Source: Choanephora cucurbitarum
Lineage: Eukaryota; Mucoromycota; Mucoromycetes; Mucorales; Choanephoraceae
NCBI GenBank assembly: GCA_025331435.1
Contig: JAIWNI010000036.1
Span: 124,001-188,000, forward strand
Direction of reading: 5' to 3'
Length of the DNA stretch: 64,000 nucleotides
Shown: positions 36,996-48,297 of the stretch, piece after piece
How the letters are laid out: every line of letters starts with the position of its first letter
Numbering within the stretch: the stretch's first letter is position 1
Made by a program: the position numbers and the translations under genes
Notes under the pieces: model-generated
Database searches by the model: none
What the model was told of the DNA's origin: nothing
What the model saw: the letters and a program-made list of their open reading frames with translations, nothing else

Positions 36996-37199
36996 ATCCC
37001 ACAAAAGAGACTAAGAAATAAAAAGAGGAAATTAGATAACGCGTCGTCTACTGACTTACACCTAAAATTGAAAAAGCAGATTGAATAAAAACACCAACGT
37101 CACACTTTTAGTTTTGAATCTCAGCAGGCATCCTTGATTCTTCACTGCCTCAGAGCACAGCAAAGGGGCTATTTTACACTATAACGGAGGTCTAAAGAG

Positions 37200-37345
37200 A
37201 TATAAATGGGCGCCCACGTTGCCTTTCTTATTTGGATTAGTGAGCCAGCGGCAGCGCTAGCTACTTGCAGCGAAGGTTGGCTTCCCCGAAGCGCAGCGTG
37301 GGTTGCATATTACTGTAATTGCCATGTAGCTAGTAAAGTAGTGTG
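37200..37345. repeat. GC-richer patch with inverted words
   Basis: A locally GC-rich patch in AT-rich DNA contains GCTAGCTACTTG and its partial inverted partner CATGTAGCTAG, and GCAGCGAAGG near CGAAGCGCAGCG. It could be a fold-back remnant of a small element or a structured RNA; nothing more can be supported. Confidence 0.3.
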
Positions 37346-37549
37346 ATGCTAACTTGTAAACGAAAGTTTTACTTTTTTGCGTCTTTCGTCTTTTGATATG
37401 ATATTAAGAGCTTTTCGACTTTTCATTCTCTCCGGGTTTGCTGAGTCTTTTGTGAATTTGGCATTTTTCAGAGGTATAAATATCTCTGCACCCCTTTGTT
37501 CTTCGCTTCCACTGTTTGTAACTGTTCAATTGAACGTAGCCCTTTCTTT

Positions 37550-38470
37550 ATATAACTCTTTACTTTTTTCTATTGAATTCTTCGTCATCGCTTTCTTCAG
37601 TGATTTTCTTCAAAGTTCTTTCGGCTTTATCCACAATATATCTAGCATTTGTTTAGTGAATCATGCCATTGTCTTCTTTTGACAGAATCGCTTTTGCAGT
37701 TGAAATCAGCGATTTTAGTGTCGGATTTTGCTATTGATGTCGAGTAGGAAAATGCCCTAGGACGATCATAGGATTCAATGTTCTTTGTTTGAGATGATTT
37801 AATGCAGCATCTACAGCCAGTAAAAAGAAACATTGCTTCACTCAGAACTTACAGCTTGTTTCAAGTAAAAGCCCACTTCTACTGGCGGTAAATCCATTTC
37901 GTAAGCTAGCACAAGAAAAAGGTTTATTCATGATAGTAAGAATAATAGGTATTAATTTGATAAGCCAGAGCATGAAGTCTTGACTGACCTGGTATTGGAT
38001 TTCGATCAAAACAGGAGGTAAAGGTTCTATTGATGCATAAACTATACTAGATAAACTACCATCAGTCCGTTCGGTCTGGACCACAGTATGACTGTTAGAG
38101 AATGTATCTAAATCCATGAACGGTTCAAGCATGAGATAAACACAGCATTTTCAAACAAGTGGTAAAAGCTATCAATGCAGTACCAATCAAAGAGTGAATG
38201 ACCAAATTTATTACTTTTGGATTGCTCAATAATATTTTGCTCATAAGATCATCTCCAGGTTTCCACTCCAAACGTAGTTTGAGGCCTTCTCCATCTTTGA
38301 TAATAGATACACGAGCTTTTCAAAAGTAGCAGTTTTGTTGTCAATCAAAAGATTACTTCATTTTTTAACTTACAGTGTTGAGATTGAAGAAAATCAGCCT
38401 TATCGTCGCCGTCATTATTTCTTTCTATTGTTGATCTTACCTGTGCTACCCAAGGCGATTAGTTTGAGGT
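37550..38470 (-). pseudogene. Rpn/PD-(D/E)XK-like family relic
   Basis: Reading the minus strand from about 38470 down gives exon-like pieces: NDGDDKADFLQSQH followed by a GTAAGT donor; RVSIIKDGEGLKLRLEWK to VINLVIHSLIG; then a frame with PLPPVLIEIQYQVSQDFMLW, FTASRSGLLLETSCKF and a stop; and near 37640 NARYIVDKAERTLKKITEE followed by ESDDEEFNRKK. The VLIEIQ strand preceded by SSIVYASIE resembles the E-x-Q/K catalytic strand of Rpn/YhgA-type PD-(D/E)XK proteins that are abundant in Mucoromycota. Frame changes and stops between the pieces (37642-37842) suggest a decayed copy, although some breaks may be introns. Confidence 0.5.
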
Positions 38471-38604
38471 GAGCGAGATATGATAAAGGGATAGAAGCAA
38501 ATGCTTCGAGACTAATCACATAGTTTCATTTGGTTAGGTCAAAGTATAAGGAAACAGAATAGAAAAAGAAAATGACTATGATTGCTCTCACCGATAAAAA
38601 ATTA

Positions 38605-38690
38605 GACACGGACAACTATCGTTACGTGTTTCTTTTGTCCGTGTTGTTAACTTGCCAGCACGGACAAAATTATTAGGTTGTCCTTGTCCA
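38605..38690. repeat. inverted ACACGGACAA words
   Basis: GACACGGACAACTATCG is followed by TTGTCCGTGTTG and again GCACGGACAAAA then GGTTGTCCTTGTCC. These alternating direct and inverted words within 85 bp resemble the edge of a small transposon. Confidence 0.45.
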
Positions 38691-38858
38691 GAGTCGTACA
38701 GAAAAAAGACAGCCAAACCTTAATTTTGAATAGCGCAAACGTATTTGGACTCTTGTACTTTATGTCTATAAACTCAATACGGTTTATAGAATTATTTAGA
38801 ACGATCTTTTGATTGGATTGTTTGATGGTTGGCTTTTATTTTCAAAAGTTATTTATAA

Positions 38859-39040
38859 TAGGAGGGCTCAATAACACTTCATCTTATTATACATCTCATT
38901 TTTTACATCTGCGGAATTTTAACTACACCCAATAAAAGCTCACGCATAGTTTTGGTTGGGCTTTTATTGGGTGTAGTTAAAATTCCGCAGATGTAAAAAA
39001 TGAGATGTATAATAAGATGAAGTAATATTGAGCCCCCCTA
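38859..39040. mobile_element. foldback element with 81-bp arms
   Basis: The left arm, 38859-38939 (TAGGAGGGCTCAATAAC...AATAAAAGC), and the right arm, 38960-39040 (GCTTTTATTGGG...TTGAGCCCCCCTA), are near-perfect reverse complements around a 20-nt loop. The few mismatches lie near the outer ends. The structure would extrude as a large cruciform, or the transcript would form an 81-bp hairpin. No ORF is inside. This is the expected form of a foldback MITE or a siRNA-generating hairpin locus. Confidence 0.9.
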
Positions 39041-39997
39041 ATAAAACTAATTCTATGATGCGTTTGAAATGCAATTGAGCAGGGTGGTCGCAGTCCAGTA
39101 CACAAGGGGTGCGATAACTTTAGGCTGTTGAATACTACAACGATATGCTAAGTACCGCGACAAGAAAGCAAGAGACACAGTAAAGAAAGGTCGTAGATAT
39201 GCAACGACTACACATCAAATAGTTAGTAATGATTCTGAAGATATACAGAAATAATTTACTTAGGCAGCTCACTGTTGGATAAGGCTCTATACGCATCAGA
39301 ATTCAAATACTATCTTAAAAAAAAGACAGATTTCGCTTACCTTACCTTACCTTAAAGCGTAATCTCTGCGTTGCCCAATCATTAGAATAACTAAAGCTGA
39401 TATATTTTAGCGAAAAGTCTTTAAGGATTATGTTGTTATTTATAAATTACCTTGAACAGTCGAAAAACTTCTTGGTTTTATTGACCTGGGTCTTCCAAGG
39501 ATACAAAGCGCAACATTGGAAACTACATGCGCTAGATTCAGTTATAAGCTAAAACAAAACAGTATCTAATTGCCTACCTTGTTGTATCAGCGAACGTCTT
39601 TGTGAGAAACGCAAATAATAAAGATAAAAAAATACAAGTAGAAGAAAGAGTAAAAAATAAAATTTGTTACATGGTTACGAAAGCGCGATTGTCACCACAT
39701 CTTACGGGTTAAAGTTTAAACTAAACTAAAATAGTTTACCCATATTTACATATATATATTTACTACGCCGATCTTTGTACACAAACTTTGTGTATGTTGA
39801 CTCGATTATACAAGCTCTCAATTTTTGTTCAGATCAAGTTCTCATGCATACATTTGTACCAAATAAATGGCTAAGAAAAAAAAAGGAAAATAGTATTATT
39901 ATGAAATGAAGAAGACGCAAACAAAGAAATTACAAGGGGATGAATTATGGAAGGGGTGGAGGAATAGGCGCATTTACAAGATGGACGGAACCGAGAA
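39041..39997. other. intergenic
   Basis: AT-rich sequence with a short TTACC microsatellite at about 39340-39353. No gene was recognised. Confidence 0.35.
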
Positions 39998-40759
39998 TTA
40001 GTTTAGACGACCGGTAGGCAAAAGGAAATAAGAAGAGTCCTTTGTCAACAGACCAGAGAGAGCATTGTACCAAGCAATGAGAGCTGTGACAACACCGAAG
40101 GCACCACCGGCAACTTGTGTTGTAAGACTGTCATTGAACTTGGCAGCAGCCAAAAGGATAAAAGTAATAAATAGAAAGAAAAACAAACTCATTAAGCCAA
40201 TGCTCGATCGATGAGAGGCAATCAATAAAAGACCAGTAAAGAGTGCCCATGACATCAGATAGATACCCAGTGATTTCTCCAATACAGCAGTGTCAGTATA
40301 AGAAGCAGCAATGTTGAAGCCGGGAATGAGAATACAGGCAAACGAAAGCCAGAATCCACCATAGCTGGAAAAAGCGGTAGCACCAAATGTGTTACCAGTT
40401 CTGAACTCCCACATGCCGGCTAGGATCTAATGTGAGCGGTATCAATATAAGGTTTGATGGTAGAAAACAAAGTTTGAAATTCAAATTGGTTTTACCTGCA
40501 CGACACCGCCGTAGAACAAGGCAAGGCCGACAACAACTTCATTGGGGCCGTTTGCTGGAACACCAGCTCCAGCATTGTGGAGTGACAAGACAAAGGTTGT
40601 CAAAGCAAAAGAGCTGAGACCTAAAGGACCAGGATTGGCAATGATAGGAGGAGCATAGATGGGTACTGGAGGGTATGCGGGAGCATGGTATTTTGCTTCG
40701 ACGTCTTGATTTGTGTTGGCAGGAAGCTGTTGTGTTGAAGGTGCAGTAGTAGCTGACAT
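39998..40759 (-). CDS. acetate transporter-type protein (GPR1/FUN34/YaaH, Ato family)
   Basis: The model is complement(join(39998..40426, 40496..40759)), 230 residues, one intron of 69 nt. The family signature NPxG appears as [15 protein letters not shown] at about 42-56, opening the first of six hydrophobic helices; the helices continue through the C-terminal segment [21 protein letters not shown]. Known members (Ady2/Ato1, AcpA, SatP) are hexameric plasma-membrane acetate/succinate carriers. The N-terminal 40 residues are Pro/Tyr-rich and probably cytosolic. Length agrees with the family. Confidence 0.92.
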
Positions 40760-42694
40760 GGCAATGCAGAAAAAAAGAGGATAAAAAAAAAGAAGAAAAG
40801 TGCTATGAAATAAAAAAAAACACTACACTTTTTATAGAATTTATTCATCGGGGAGGAAACATTTTTTCTTGTTCTGATTTGTGCACCAAAATTAAATAAG
40901 AAGAAAAGAGTATAATTCTCTTTATTTGGAACATTACCTTTGTGTCCATTAACTCAATTCATGCCTTTTTTTTTGTTACTTTGAACTACTCTCTATGTTA
41001 TATGGTATTTCTCAAAATAAAAAGAGAAAAAAATGAAATGGCAATGACGGAGCGCAAATTCATTCAAGTCTTTTGAATCATGATTCAGTCTGACGCGGTG
41101 CCGCTTCCATAAATGACTTCTTTTTCGGACTCTTGAATTAACCGAATAACCATGTTTCCCTTTGAATGATCTTTTGTGCATGATCATACAATCCATCTGA
41201 GTGCCCGGAAATAAGCAACGGTTTGACAGGTCATTCACATGCTCATTTAGATTCAAGAGCGATCAAGTTTCCTGATATGAGCAAGTAAAATAGAAATAAA
41301 GTTAACCAGCTCGGGAATCATTGTTGTTTATGTCAAAATCTAACTTTGATAAAACTTAGTTTATTTCACCTTACAATAGGCTCTATTGTAATTCTTACTT
41401 TCGTTATAAGGCTTTCTGAAATAAGCTCAAGACAGTATTTCTTAACTGTCTTACTAGCTCCCTTTCAAATTTACTTGATTTTTTTTTAAAAAAATTATAT
41501 ATATAAAAGGGAGCTGCCATTTTGCTTATCAGATCATCAATGATTGACGATTAAAAAACGGGATGCAATCAATCGATTTTGATGTGCAAGTCTACCTTTG
41601 AAATCCGAGAATTTTCTGATCGCTCTATCATTAACACTGGTGCTGCATAACACAAAAGTGTTTCATACTTTTTCCTTTTATACAGGGTAGCCAGGCGCCC
41701 AACAAGATGTTTTGTAGGAATAAAACCATTGCTTGCTTGTTTCTTTTTTTTTTGGTTTCTTCGAATAATACAGACATAGAAAGGTCCCTAACGAAAAAGA
41801 ATGTACATGTAAATCTGTCCAAATCGGAATGCTTGGTGTTGCTGTTGTGGTGGATTCAAGAAAGAATAATCACACTTGCCTTCAACAGTAGTTTTTTAGG
41901 CAATTGTCATTACGATTGATACCCTGATAGTTGTATAGAAATCGCTTTGCTTCTGAATGATAAGATTAAACGTACCTGTTTAGGTACTTTTTGGCTTACA
42001 TCTAATGGTGTTACTAAATTTATCTCATAGAATAGATAGAACATCTGATAGTCTAGCCCAATGAATGCACGAATGATATTTTCATTCTCTTTTCTCAGTC
42101 ACTTGTGGTAAGAACGAACAAAAAAAGAGAAGGTTGAGATATACACAGTTAGCTTTTCTTGAATACTCATAGACATCTAAATGTGATGTACTTTTAGAAA
42201 TCTAATCACAAATCTTTTTAGATTTTTTCTTCTTCATGTGCTTTGTCCAAATAAATCTTGATTTTTTGAACGTCATTTTCTTCTGCAAAATGGTTTGAAG
42301 TGTCTTTTACTTCATAAATAACAATCAGAGCTTATTTTTTATTTATTTCGTATATCATTCAAACAAACAAGAAGCAGTCTGTCAATACAATTTAAGCAAT
42401 TTTCTGTGGTTAGATAGTACATTGTGTTTGAATTACATTATACGGTTGTATATGAATATATTTTAGAAAAAGAAATTAGGAGAAAGAAAGGAATAAGAGG
42501 ATGATATCTCAATATCTCTGATAACGAAGCTAGCAATATCAATTCCGATTGGTTGTTAGGTGGACAAGTTGGGCACTTCCTTTCCTTTGTTATACACTCT
42601 TTTGATTTGTTTCAGAATGAATCTTGGTAAATGTATAGATGAATAGACACTTTTGATTGGAATTAACTGAAAAAAGAAAGACCTTAGTATAATA
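40760..42694. other. intergenic
   Basis: No gene was recognised in about 1.9 kb. An inverted pair AGCTCCCTTT/AAAGGGAGCT lies at 41456-41465 and 41506-41515 around an AT-rich loop. Short frames lack coding character. Confidence 0.35.
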
Positions 42695-42852
42695 CAGTAG
42701 TCGCTCGATTTAAGAGTATGCTCAATATAAGAGTGCAATCCTTCAACTTGAAAATCGCTTCAAGCACTAAAATACCATTCGATTTAAGAGTATGCTCAAT
42801 ATAAGAGTGTATTTCTCAAGAATATGCACACTCTTAAATAAAGCGACTACTG
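42695..42852. mobile_element. 158-bp pogo-like MITE with TA target duplication
   Basis: The element begins CAGTAGTCGCTCGATTTAAG and ends with the inverted counterpart CTTAAATAAAGCGACTACTG, two mismatches in the first 22 bp. It is flanked by TA on both sides (42693-42694 and 42853-42854). Inside, CGATTTAAGAGTATGCTCAA is repeated twice in direct orientation. The CAGT ends, TA duplication and CTCGATTTA word are typical of pogo-like Tc1/mariner elements. It encodes nothing and would depend on a transposase elsewhere. Confidence 0.82.
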
Positions 42853-42854
42853 TA

Positions 42855-43227
42855 TAATGAATCAAAATAATCTATCGTTGATGTAAATCTAATAATATCG
42901 CTGTACGATGTCTCTAAATTCTTATAGGTTTTGAAGTTTTCTCTAGACACTGCTAAGCGAAGTGTCACAAACATATGAAAAATCCATACTGTAGTAAAAG
43001 TATGCATAAAGCAGCCATCGTCTTTTGCTCAAAGCCAAAGCCAAATTAGCATTGCTCTATGATAAATGCATTGTGTGTAATAATGAATTTAAAGGTCTGG
43101 TGCTGAATATCTATTAACTAGGCATCAAATCAAGGTTTGGCTGTATAATCAAAAACAGAAAGAAAGGCTTCAGATTAATAGGTGTTACCTACTTCTGGGT
43201 TTATTAATAATAAAAATGCCAAAAAGT
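42855..43227. other. intergenic
   Basis: 3' flank of the Sec14-like gene; nothing recognised. Confidence 0.35.
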
Positions 43228-44515
43228 CTAAACTATAGATAGAGATTTGTCAGAAATAGCAGCTTTCATTATATTGGTGTTATAAGGAGTCAAAACACGT
43301 TCATTTTGGTTAGTGGGTACAAATTTCTCTTTGGATATACTTGGCACACATCCACCAGGCATATGTTGACATTGACATGTACCACCCAAAAAATCAGGCA
43401 GATTTTCAGGATCAATATACTCCAGGAGTACAGATCGAAAATCACTGCCGAGTACATGAATTTTTTCTAGTGTCTAAATAACTACTAGATCAGATCATAT
43501 AACTTGGTCATTGACTTCTATTCTATTCAGCATACCCTAGCATTGAGACATGGCTTAATAATCTTAAACATAACCACAAATGCAGAAGGTGCATTTACGA
43601 CAAATAAACGATGAAGCGTCTCTGGATAATAGTTTTGAACAATTTCAGCTATTGCTCTTAGATGAGAAAATGCACTCATATGCAACTCTATTTTTTTTGG
43701 AGAAGAAAAAGGGGTTGAGGTTAACAAGTCAGATTCGAGTAAATATACAGATGTAAGTTACGCCATAAACTCATGTTTGTACAGTCAAAGATGATTGTTT
43801 CGCTATGAATTGGTCTTCCCACACGCTCAGAACCTTCAGGCAAAATAACTCGATTCAGAAATTCATTAACAAATATCTGAAAATTGGAAACTTCATCTGT
43901 CTTGACATTGTAGCCCATTTCTTTTGTATTGTGATATCCCTAAATACCTCATTGACTTAATATTGATTTTTTCTCTTAATCAGTGTCTTACAGTGCGATC
44001 AATAAGAATGGGGTGTCCATTCTTGTCAAATTTGTGGAAGCATCCTCCACCCATGCAATTAGCAATTCGAATCATACTCTCTGATATTTCAGGCCGAGCA
44101 GCAAAGTTTCCGTCTTGGATGTACTTGTACCCTCGACAAGCTATCAGCAGAGGTAGCTTGTTTTGTAGAGTAGCAACGGGTATTTTATCTACGTTGAATT
44201 TCTTGCGCCATTTTATAGTTTTTCTCAGTTGATTTTTTGCTTCTTCCTATTAAAAGAAGGTTTGTTCTTCCTGTTATTTTCTGCTTTAATTTTTATGACT
44301 TGATTCGATATTTACTTTGTTCCAAACATTAGCTTCGAGGAACTGAATAAGAAGCTATGCTTACAGTAACAAGAAGCAGTTAGGTATATGAGCAGTTAAT
44401 CCTTAAAAGATCTCACGTTGTCATCTGTTTTTCTATTGTCATCTAAATCATTCAAAAGTGCTTTGAACTCTTCAAGAATTCTTGTTTGATCTTCATTGAG
44501 CTGCGTTCCTGCCAT
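43228..44515 (-). CDS. Sec14-like CRAL-TRIO lipid-transfer protein
   Basis: The model is complement(join(43228..43473, 43536..43687, 43762..43939, 43992..44246, 44316..44342, 44417..44515)), 318 residues, in frame across five introns. The N-terminal helices include a 27-nt exon (44316-44342). The lipid-binding CRAL-TRIO fold contains HPILIDRTGYH, FDCTNMSLW, IVQNYYPETLHRLFVVNAPSAF (the helix and strand lining the pocket) and ENLPDFLGGTCQC at about residue 275. Sec14 proteins exchange phosphatidylinositol and phosphatidylcholine and stimulate PI4P synthesis at Golgi and plasma membranes. The first exons (to about residue 45) look shorter than the CRAL-TRIO-N region of Sec14p. Confidence 0.9.
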
Positions 44516-45176
44516 GTTGAAAGATTATAGATAAAAATGAAAGCGAAAAAGGGAAAGAAAATGACAAGAAAAAAAACTGCGTAAATAAGGAATGCCTGCT
44601 AAAATTCAGCTAATAAGCATAACAAACTAATATCATGCATGAAATTGGTCTAATCAAACTTATTTGTATTTATGTCATACTTTTTTCAGCTTACAGAAAA
44701 AAAGATCTTCACGGCTAATACTTTTTCCTAGAATTTGCACACAAATAGCCACTGTGTTACTTTTCTTTACTCTTCTCGAAAACGCAAAAACCAATAAAAT
44801 CGGTATTTGCACTAAAAGTTTAAGCCCGAACAGAACGTACTTCGAATATACCGACTTCGGTGTCTCAACTTTCTGGACATAACAAAGTAGAGACCAATTT
44901 GACATATGTCATTCTTAAGTTCCTAGCTTTAATTTTCGAGCCTTTTCCTTTTGCTCTCATTGTCTTTTTTAATTCCTCCATAGTTTTGCTAGTAACGTGA
45001 TTTATTAAGCTTGACAAAACCAAAAAAATGATTGGTAATTTTTTACTGGTTTGTTCGTACACCGCACTCATTTTTAAGGTAATGTATCTTTTTTTTTCCT
45101 TTCTTTTTATTCTTCTTTTGTTTCTCTTGCTTTCCTTTATTCGTGAAACTGTAAATAGTATTCGCATATAACCCTT
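44516..45176. other. short divergent promoter region
   Basis: Sequence between the divergent Sec14-like and DUF3020 genes. A minus-strand frame at 44865-45167 (basic, MSAVYEQTSKKLPII within it) has no family match and is not annotated as a gene. Confidence 0.35.
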
Positions 45177-45888
45177 ATGGCCGAAGAGTCAGATAATCAA
45201 TACATATGTACAAAATGTAGCAAATGTAAGAGTTGTCAAGGGAATGATGTTAAGCATATTTGACCCTGATTTTTTTTCTAAACTATCGACAATCTCTACT
45301 TTATGCATTCATTTGCAACTAGTGTTTGCCACACGATCCAACCTGTATGTACATATGCCTGATAGAATACAACAACTGATATATAGGTCTATTAGAAAGC
45401 GACATATGGAGAACCCCAATATACACAACATGCCATATGAAAGAAGTCGGGACCAAAAAAGATGGCAAGGGCACGCTCGTAAAATATCATCAAGAGCAGA
45501 AACAACAGAAAGGTAAGCGAAAAGAAATTGATTCTTGTTCTTACTGATGTTCAGCAGAATGCGAAAGTGGCGGGCCCAAAACAAAGAAAAGAACAAGCAG
45601 AACGATCTGCGTTGTAGGGTTTATCGTATTGCAAGGCAGAAGTTTGGAAAAAAAGATTCAGAAGAGAAACATCGATTTATCGAAGAAGAGATTAATAAGC
45701 GTGCAAAACGAATTACAATCCCCACAGAGCAAGACAATCATCATCATCATAGCAATTACCTAAACGAATTGCCCTTCTACTGCGCGCCACTCGACAAAAT
45801 TGAACTACCTTCTATAAAAACTTCAAAACAGCCCATTGTAAAGACAGAAGTACCTATCAGTTTACCTCCTATGCAACCAAAGCAATAA
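45177..45888 (+). CDS. DUF3020 protein with a partial C2H2 finger
   Basis: The model is join(45177..45225, 45323..45512, 45558..45888), 189 residues. Exon 1 gives YICTKCSK and splices (GTAAGAG donor) to LFATRSNLYVHMPDR. The junction recreates the first part of a classical zinc finger, CxxC-x12-H, but the second His is not at the usual spacing. The central block RMRKWRAQNKEKNKQNDLRCRVYRIARQKFG is characteristic of the fungal DUF3020 family of presumed nuclear proteins. A Pro/Lys/Ile-rich tail follows. The last intron ends in a tandem CAGCAG, so an isoform with one extra residue (start 45555) is possible. Confidence 0.72.
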
Positions 45889-47128
45889 CCTGTACAAAAG
45901 AGAGAAAAAAAAGTCAAGAGAAAAGTTGCTATTGTAGTTTAGTCTTCTTTTGTTTCACCATTTATCAATACTATGTAAATACAATCTAAATACTTTATCA
46001 TATCAACTTGGACAAAATTTTGATTGCATATGCTTGAAACAAACATTTATCAAAAGACATATAATCAATTTATGATTATTAAGAACTAAATTGCATATTT
46101 GGTTATACAAAAGATATGACGCAAGTAGTGCATTGGGTTATATATCAGCTTTAGAGAACAAACCCAGAACAAGTTCAGCAAAAAGTTTCTTTAAGGAATT
46201 TTCTATCTTTACCTATTTTTCTTTATATATATATCAAGGCCGAAATTATCATAATGAGTGATATATACTTACAAGTTAACCTTAGTTTGAACTATGTCCC
46301 AATCTTGCTTGTAATGAATTGATTTATGTTCAGAAAAGGGGAGTCCAAGTCAAGACAGGATACCATAATGCATACTGATTAGCATAGAGGGGAGCAAACG
46401 TTTGACTCACTCCCCTCAGATTAGGTGGTGGCAGTTCAAAGATCAAATACTTCTCCTGGGATTTTGATTATCATACAAGCGTTCAATGTGTAAGTTCATC
46501 ATGTGCGTAAATGTGTGAGTTACAGAATGTTTTCTTTCATCGCTTGTCTCAACATTGAAAAGATGAACGCCTCGAAGGCAGCAGAGAACGAAGAGCTATA
46601 TTGCTTTGGCATAAACAAAACATGTAGGGTAAGTGTAATTGTTTATATGGCGTCATATCTAAACATTGGAAACTATGTAGTAGGTATCTAAGCAACAGGC
46701 GAAAGCAATTGATCTTGATCTTGTGGCTTATCTTTCTAAGAAGTCTCTTGCTTTCTTCAGCTTCATGTTGGTATGTTGGAACATTTCTAACTTGTTGCTC
46801 TGCCTTCAACATATCAATTATAAACAAATTTAACTATGTTTCTTTCTTGTTTGAAGAAGACAATCATCGCTTGTTATAGCCGAAACAAATGTTTACCCGA
46901 GTTTGAAGCGCAGTCAACTCCAAGGGCCTAGATGGTTTTGATTTTTGAGCTTCAAACAAAGTGTTTGGGATACTCATAAGTGTCCAGCATAATCAAAGCG
47001 GATATGGTATGCTATCTCCTCTATATTCCTTTTTTTAAATTCAGGCGATTTTTTAAAAATTGGCATAAGGTAACCCCCGCAGCTTACTCTTTCTTTCTTT
47101 TTTTTTTTCTTTTCTAATCCAAATATCA
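45889..47128. other. intergenic
   Basis: No gene was recognised. A CT-rich tract at 47085-47116 directly precedes the SURF1 start and is probably its core promoter. Confidence 0.35.
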
Positions 47129-48185
47129 ATGTTTAAGCGATTGGGACAGTTCAGCCTTTCAGCCACTAGACAAACACTTAGACAACAAAAATTAGCACCT
47201 GCTAGACGTTGCTTGACAACTGAAACAACTGAATCTACAGTTAAAGAAGTGTACACACCTCGAAAGCCTAAGTTTGGATTCGGCACAGCTTTGCTATGTA
47301 CTATTCCCTTTGTGACATTTGGATTAGGTACTTGGCAAGTACAAAGACTTCGTTGGAAAGTGAAGTATATCCAGACACTAGAAGATCGACTTTACCGAGA
47401 AGCTATTCCTTTACCTAAACGCTTAAAGTAAATATTGTTCTAGAGAATTTATGCATTTCACTATTACTTATATGCTACCTCTATATAGCCCTGACAACCT
47501 TGAAGACTATGAATACCGTAAAGTGTATGTCAGAGGTCGTTACAGACACGATCAAGAGATCTTGTTAGGCCCCAGAACAAGAGGTGATGGCAATGCTGGA
47601 TATTTTGTTATAACACCTTTTGAGAGAGATAATGGTACAATTATCTTAGTAAAGCGAGGATGGATTTCACCTGACAAAAAGGATCCACGTACACGACCTG
47701 ATAGCTTAAACACAGACGAAGTAGATGTGATTGGCCTTATCCGTGGCAATGAAGAAGTAAGCTTATTAACATTTTTTTTTTTATTTTCTGTCTTTAACTT
47801 ATTTATGTCTACAGAGAAACACATTTACACCAGACAATGATATCGAAAAAGGTCAATGGTATTGGGCTGATGTGGATACTATTGCTCAAATGACAAACGC
47901 ACAACCCATCATGATTGAGAGAGTTTCTGGTAAATTGACTGCTTGGATTGCACAGATACACACTTTTTCAAGCTTCTAATCGTATAAATAGAACTATCAC
48001 CCTCTAAAGAATATGCATTGATTGAGAGAGGAATTCCAGTGGGTAGGCCACCTATTGTGGAAGTTCGTAATCATCACTTAAATTACTTGATCACTTGGTA
48101 TTCTCTTTCACTTGCAACCACAGTCATGCTTTGGAGATTATTGAGAAGACCACCTTCTCGACCCGTTAAAGTTAAGCGACTTTAA
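47129..48185 (+). CDS. SHY1: SURF1/Shy1 cytochrome c oxidase assembly factor
   Basis: The model is join(47129..47427, 47489..47756, 47815..47929, 47992..48185), 291 residues. The N-terminus is basic and hydroxylated (mitochondrial presequence, about 1-35). A first membrane helix (about 51-69) is followed by the SURF1 signature GLGTWQVQRLRWK. The intermembrane-space domain contains RGRYRHDQEILLGPR, YFVITPFER, ILVKRGWI and KGQWYWADV. A second helix near the C-terminus (LITWYSLSLATTVMLW) is followed by a basic tail. SURF1/Shy1 helps insert haem a into Cox1 in the inner membrane. Length and two-helix topology match the family. Confidence 0.95.
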
Positions 48186-48297
48186 TAAATATCGGATTTT
48201 ATCTTTTATTTCTTCAGTCACTTTTTCCCAAACTTTCGCCTCTACACACACACGCACGCACTTATCAATGGTATGAGCATTAAACTTAATTATTGAG

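Noticed and set aside
37377..37682. Hydrophobic + strand frame resembling a membrane protein
   Set aside because: It is antisense to the Rpn-like relic (KAERTLKKITEE and ESDDEEFNRKK on the minus strand).
44865..45167. Small basic minus-strand gene
   Set aside because: No domain, ends without supporting splice or conservation, overlaps the promoter between two divergent genes.
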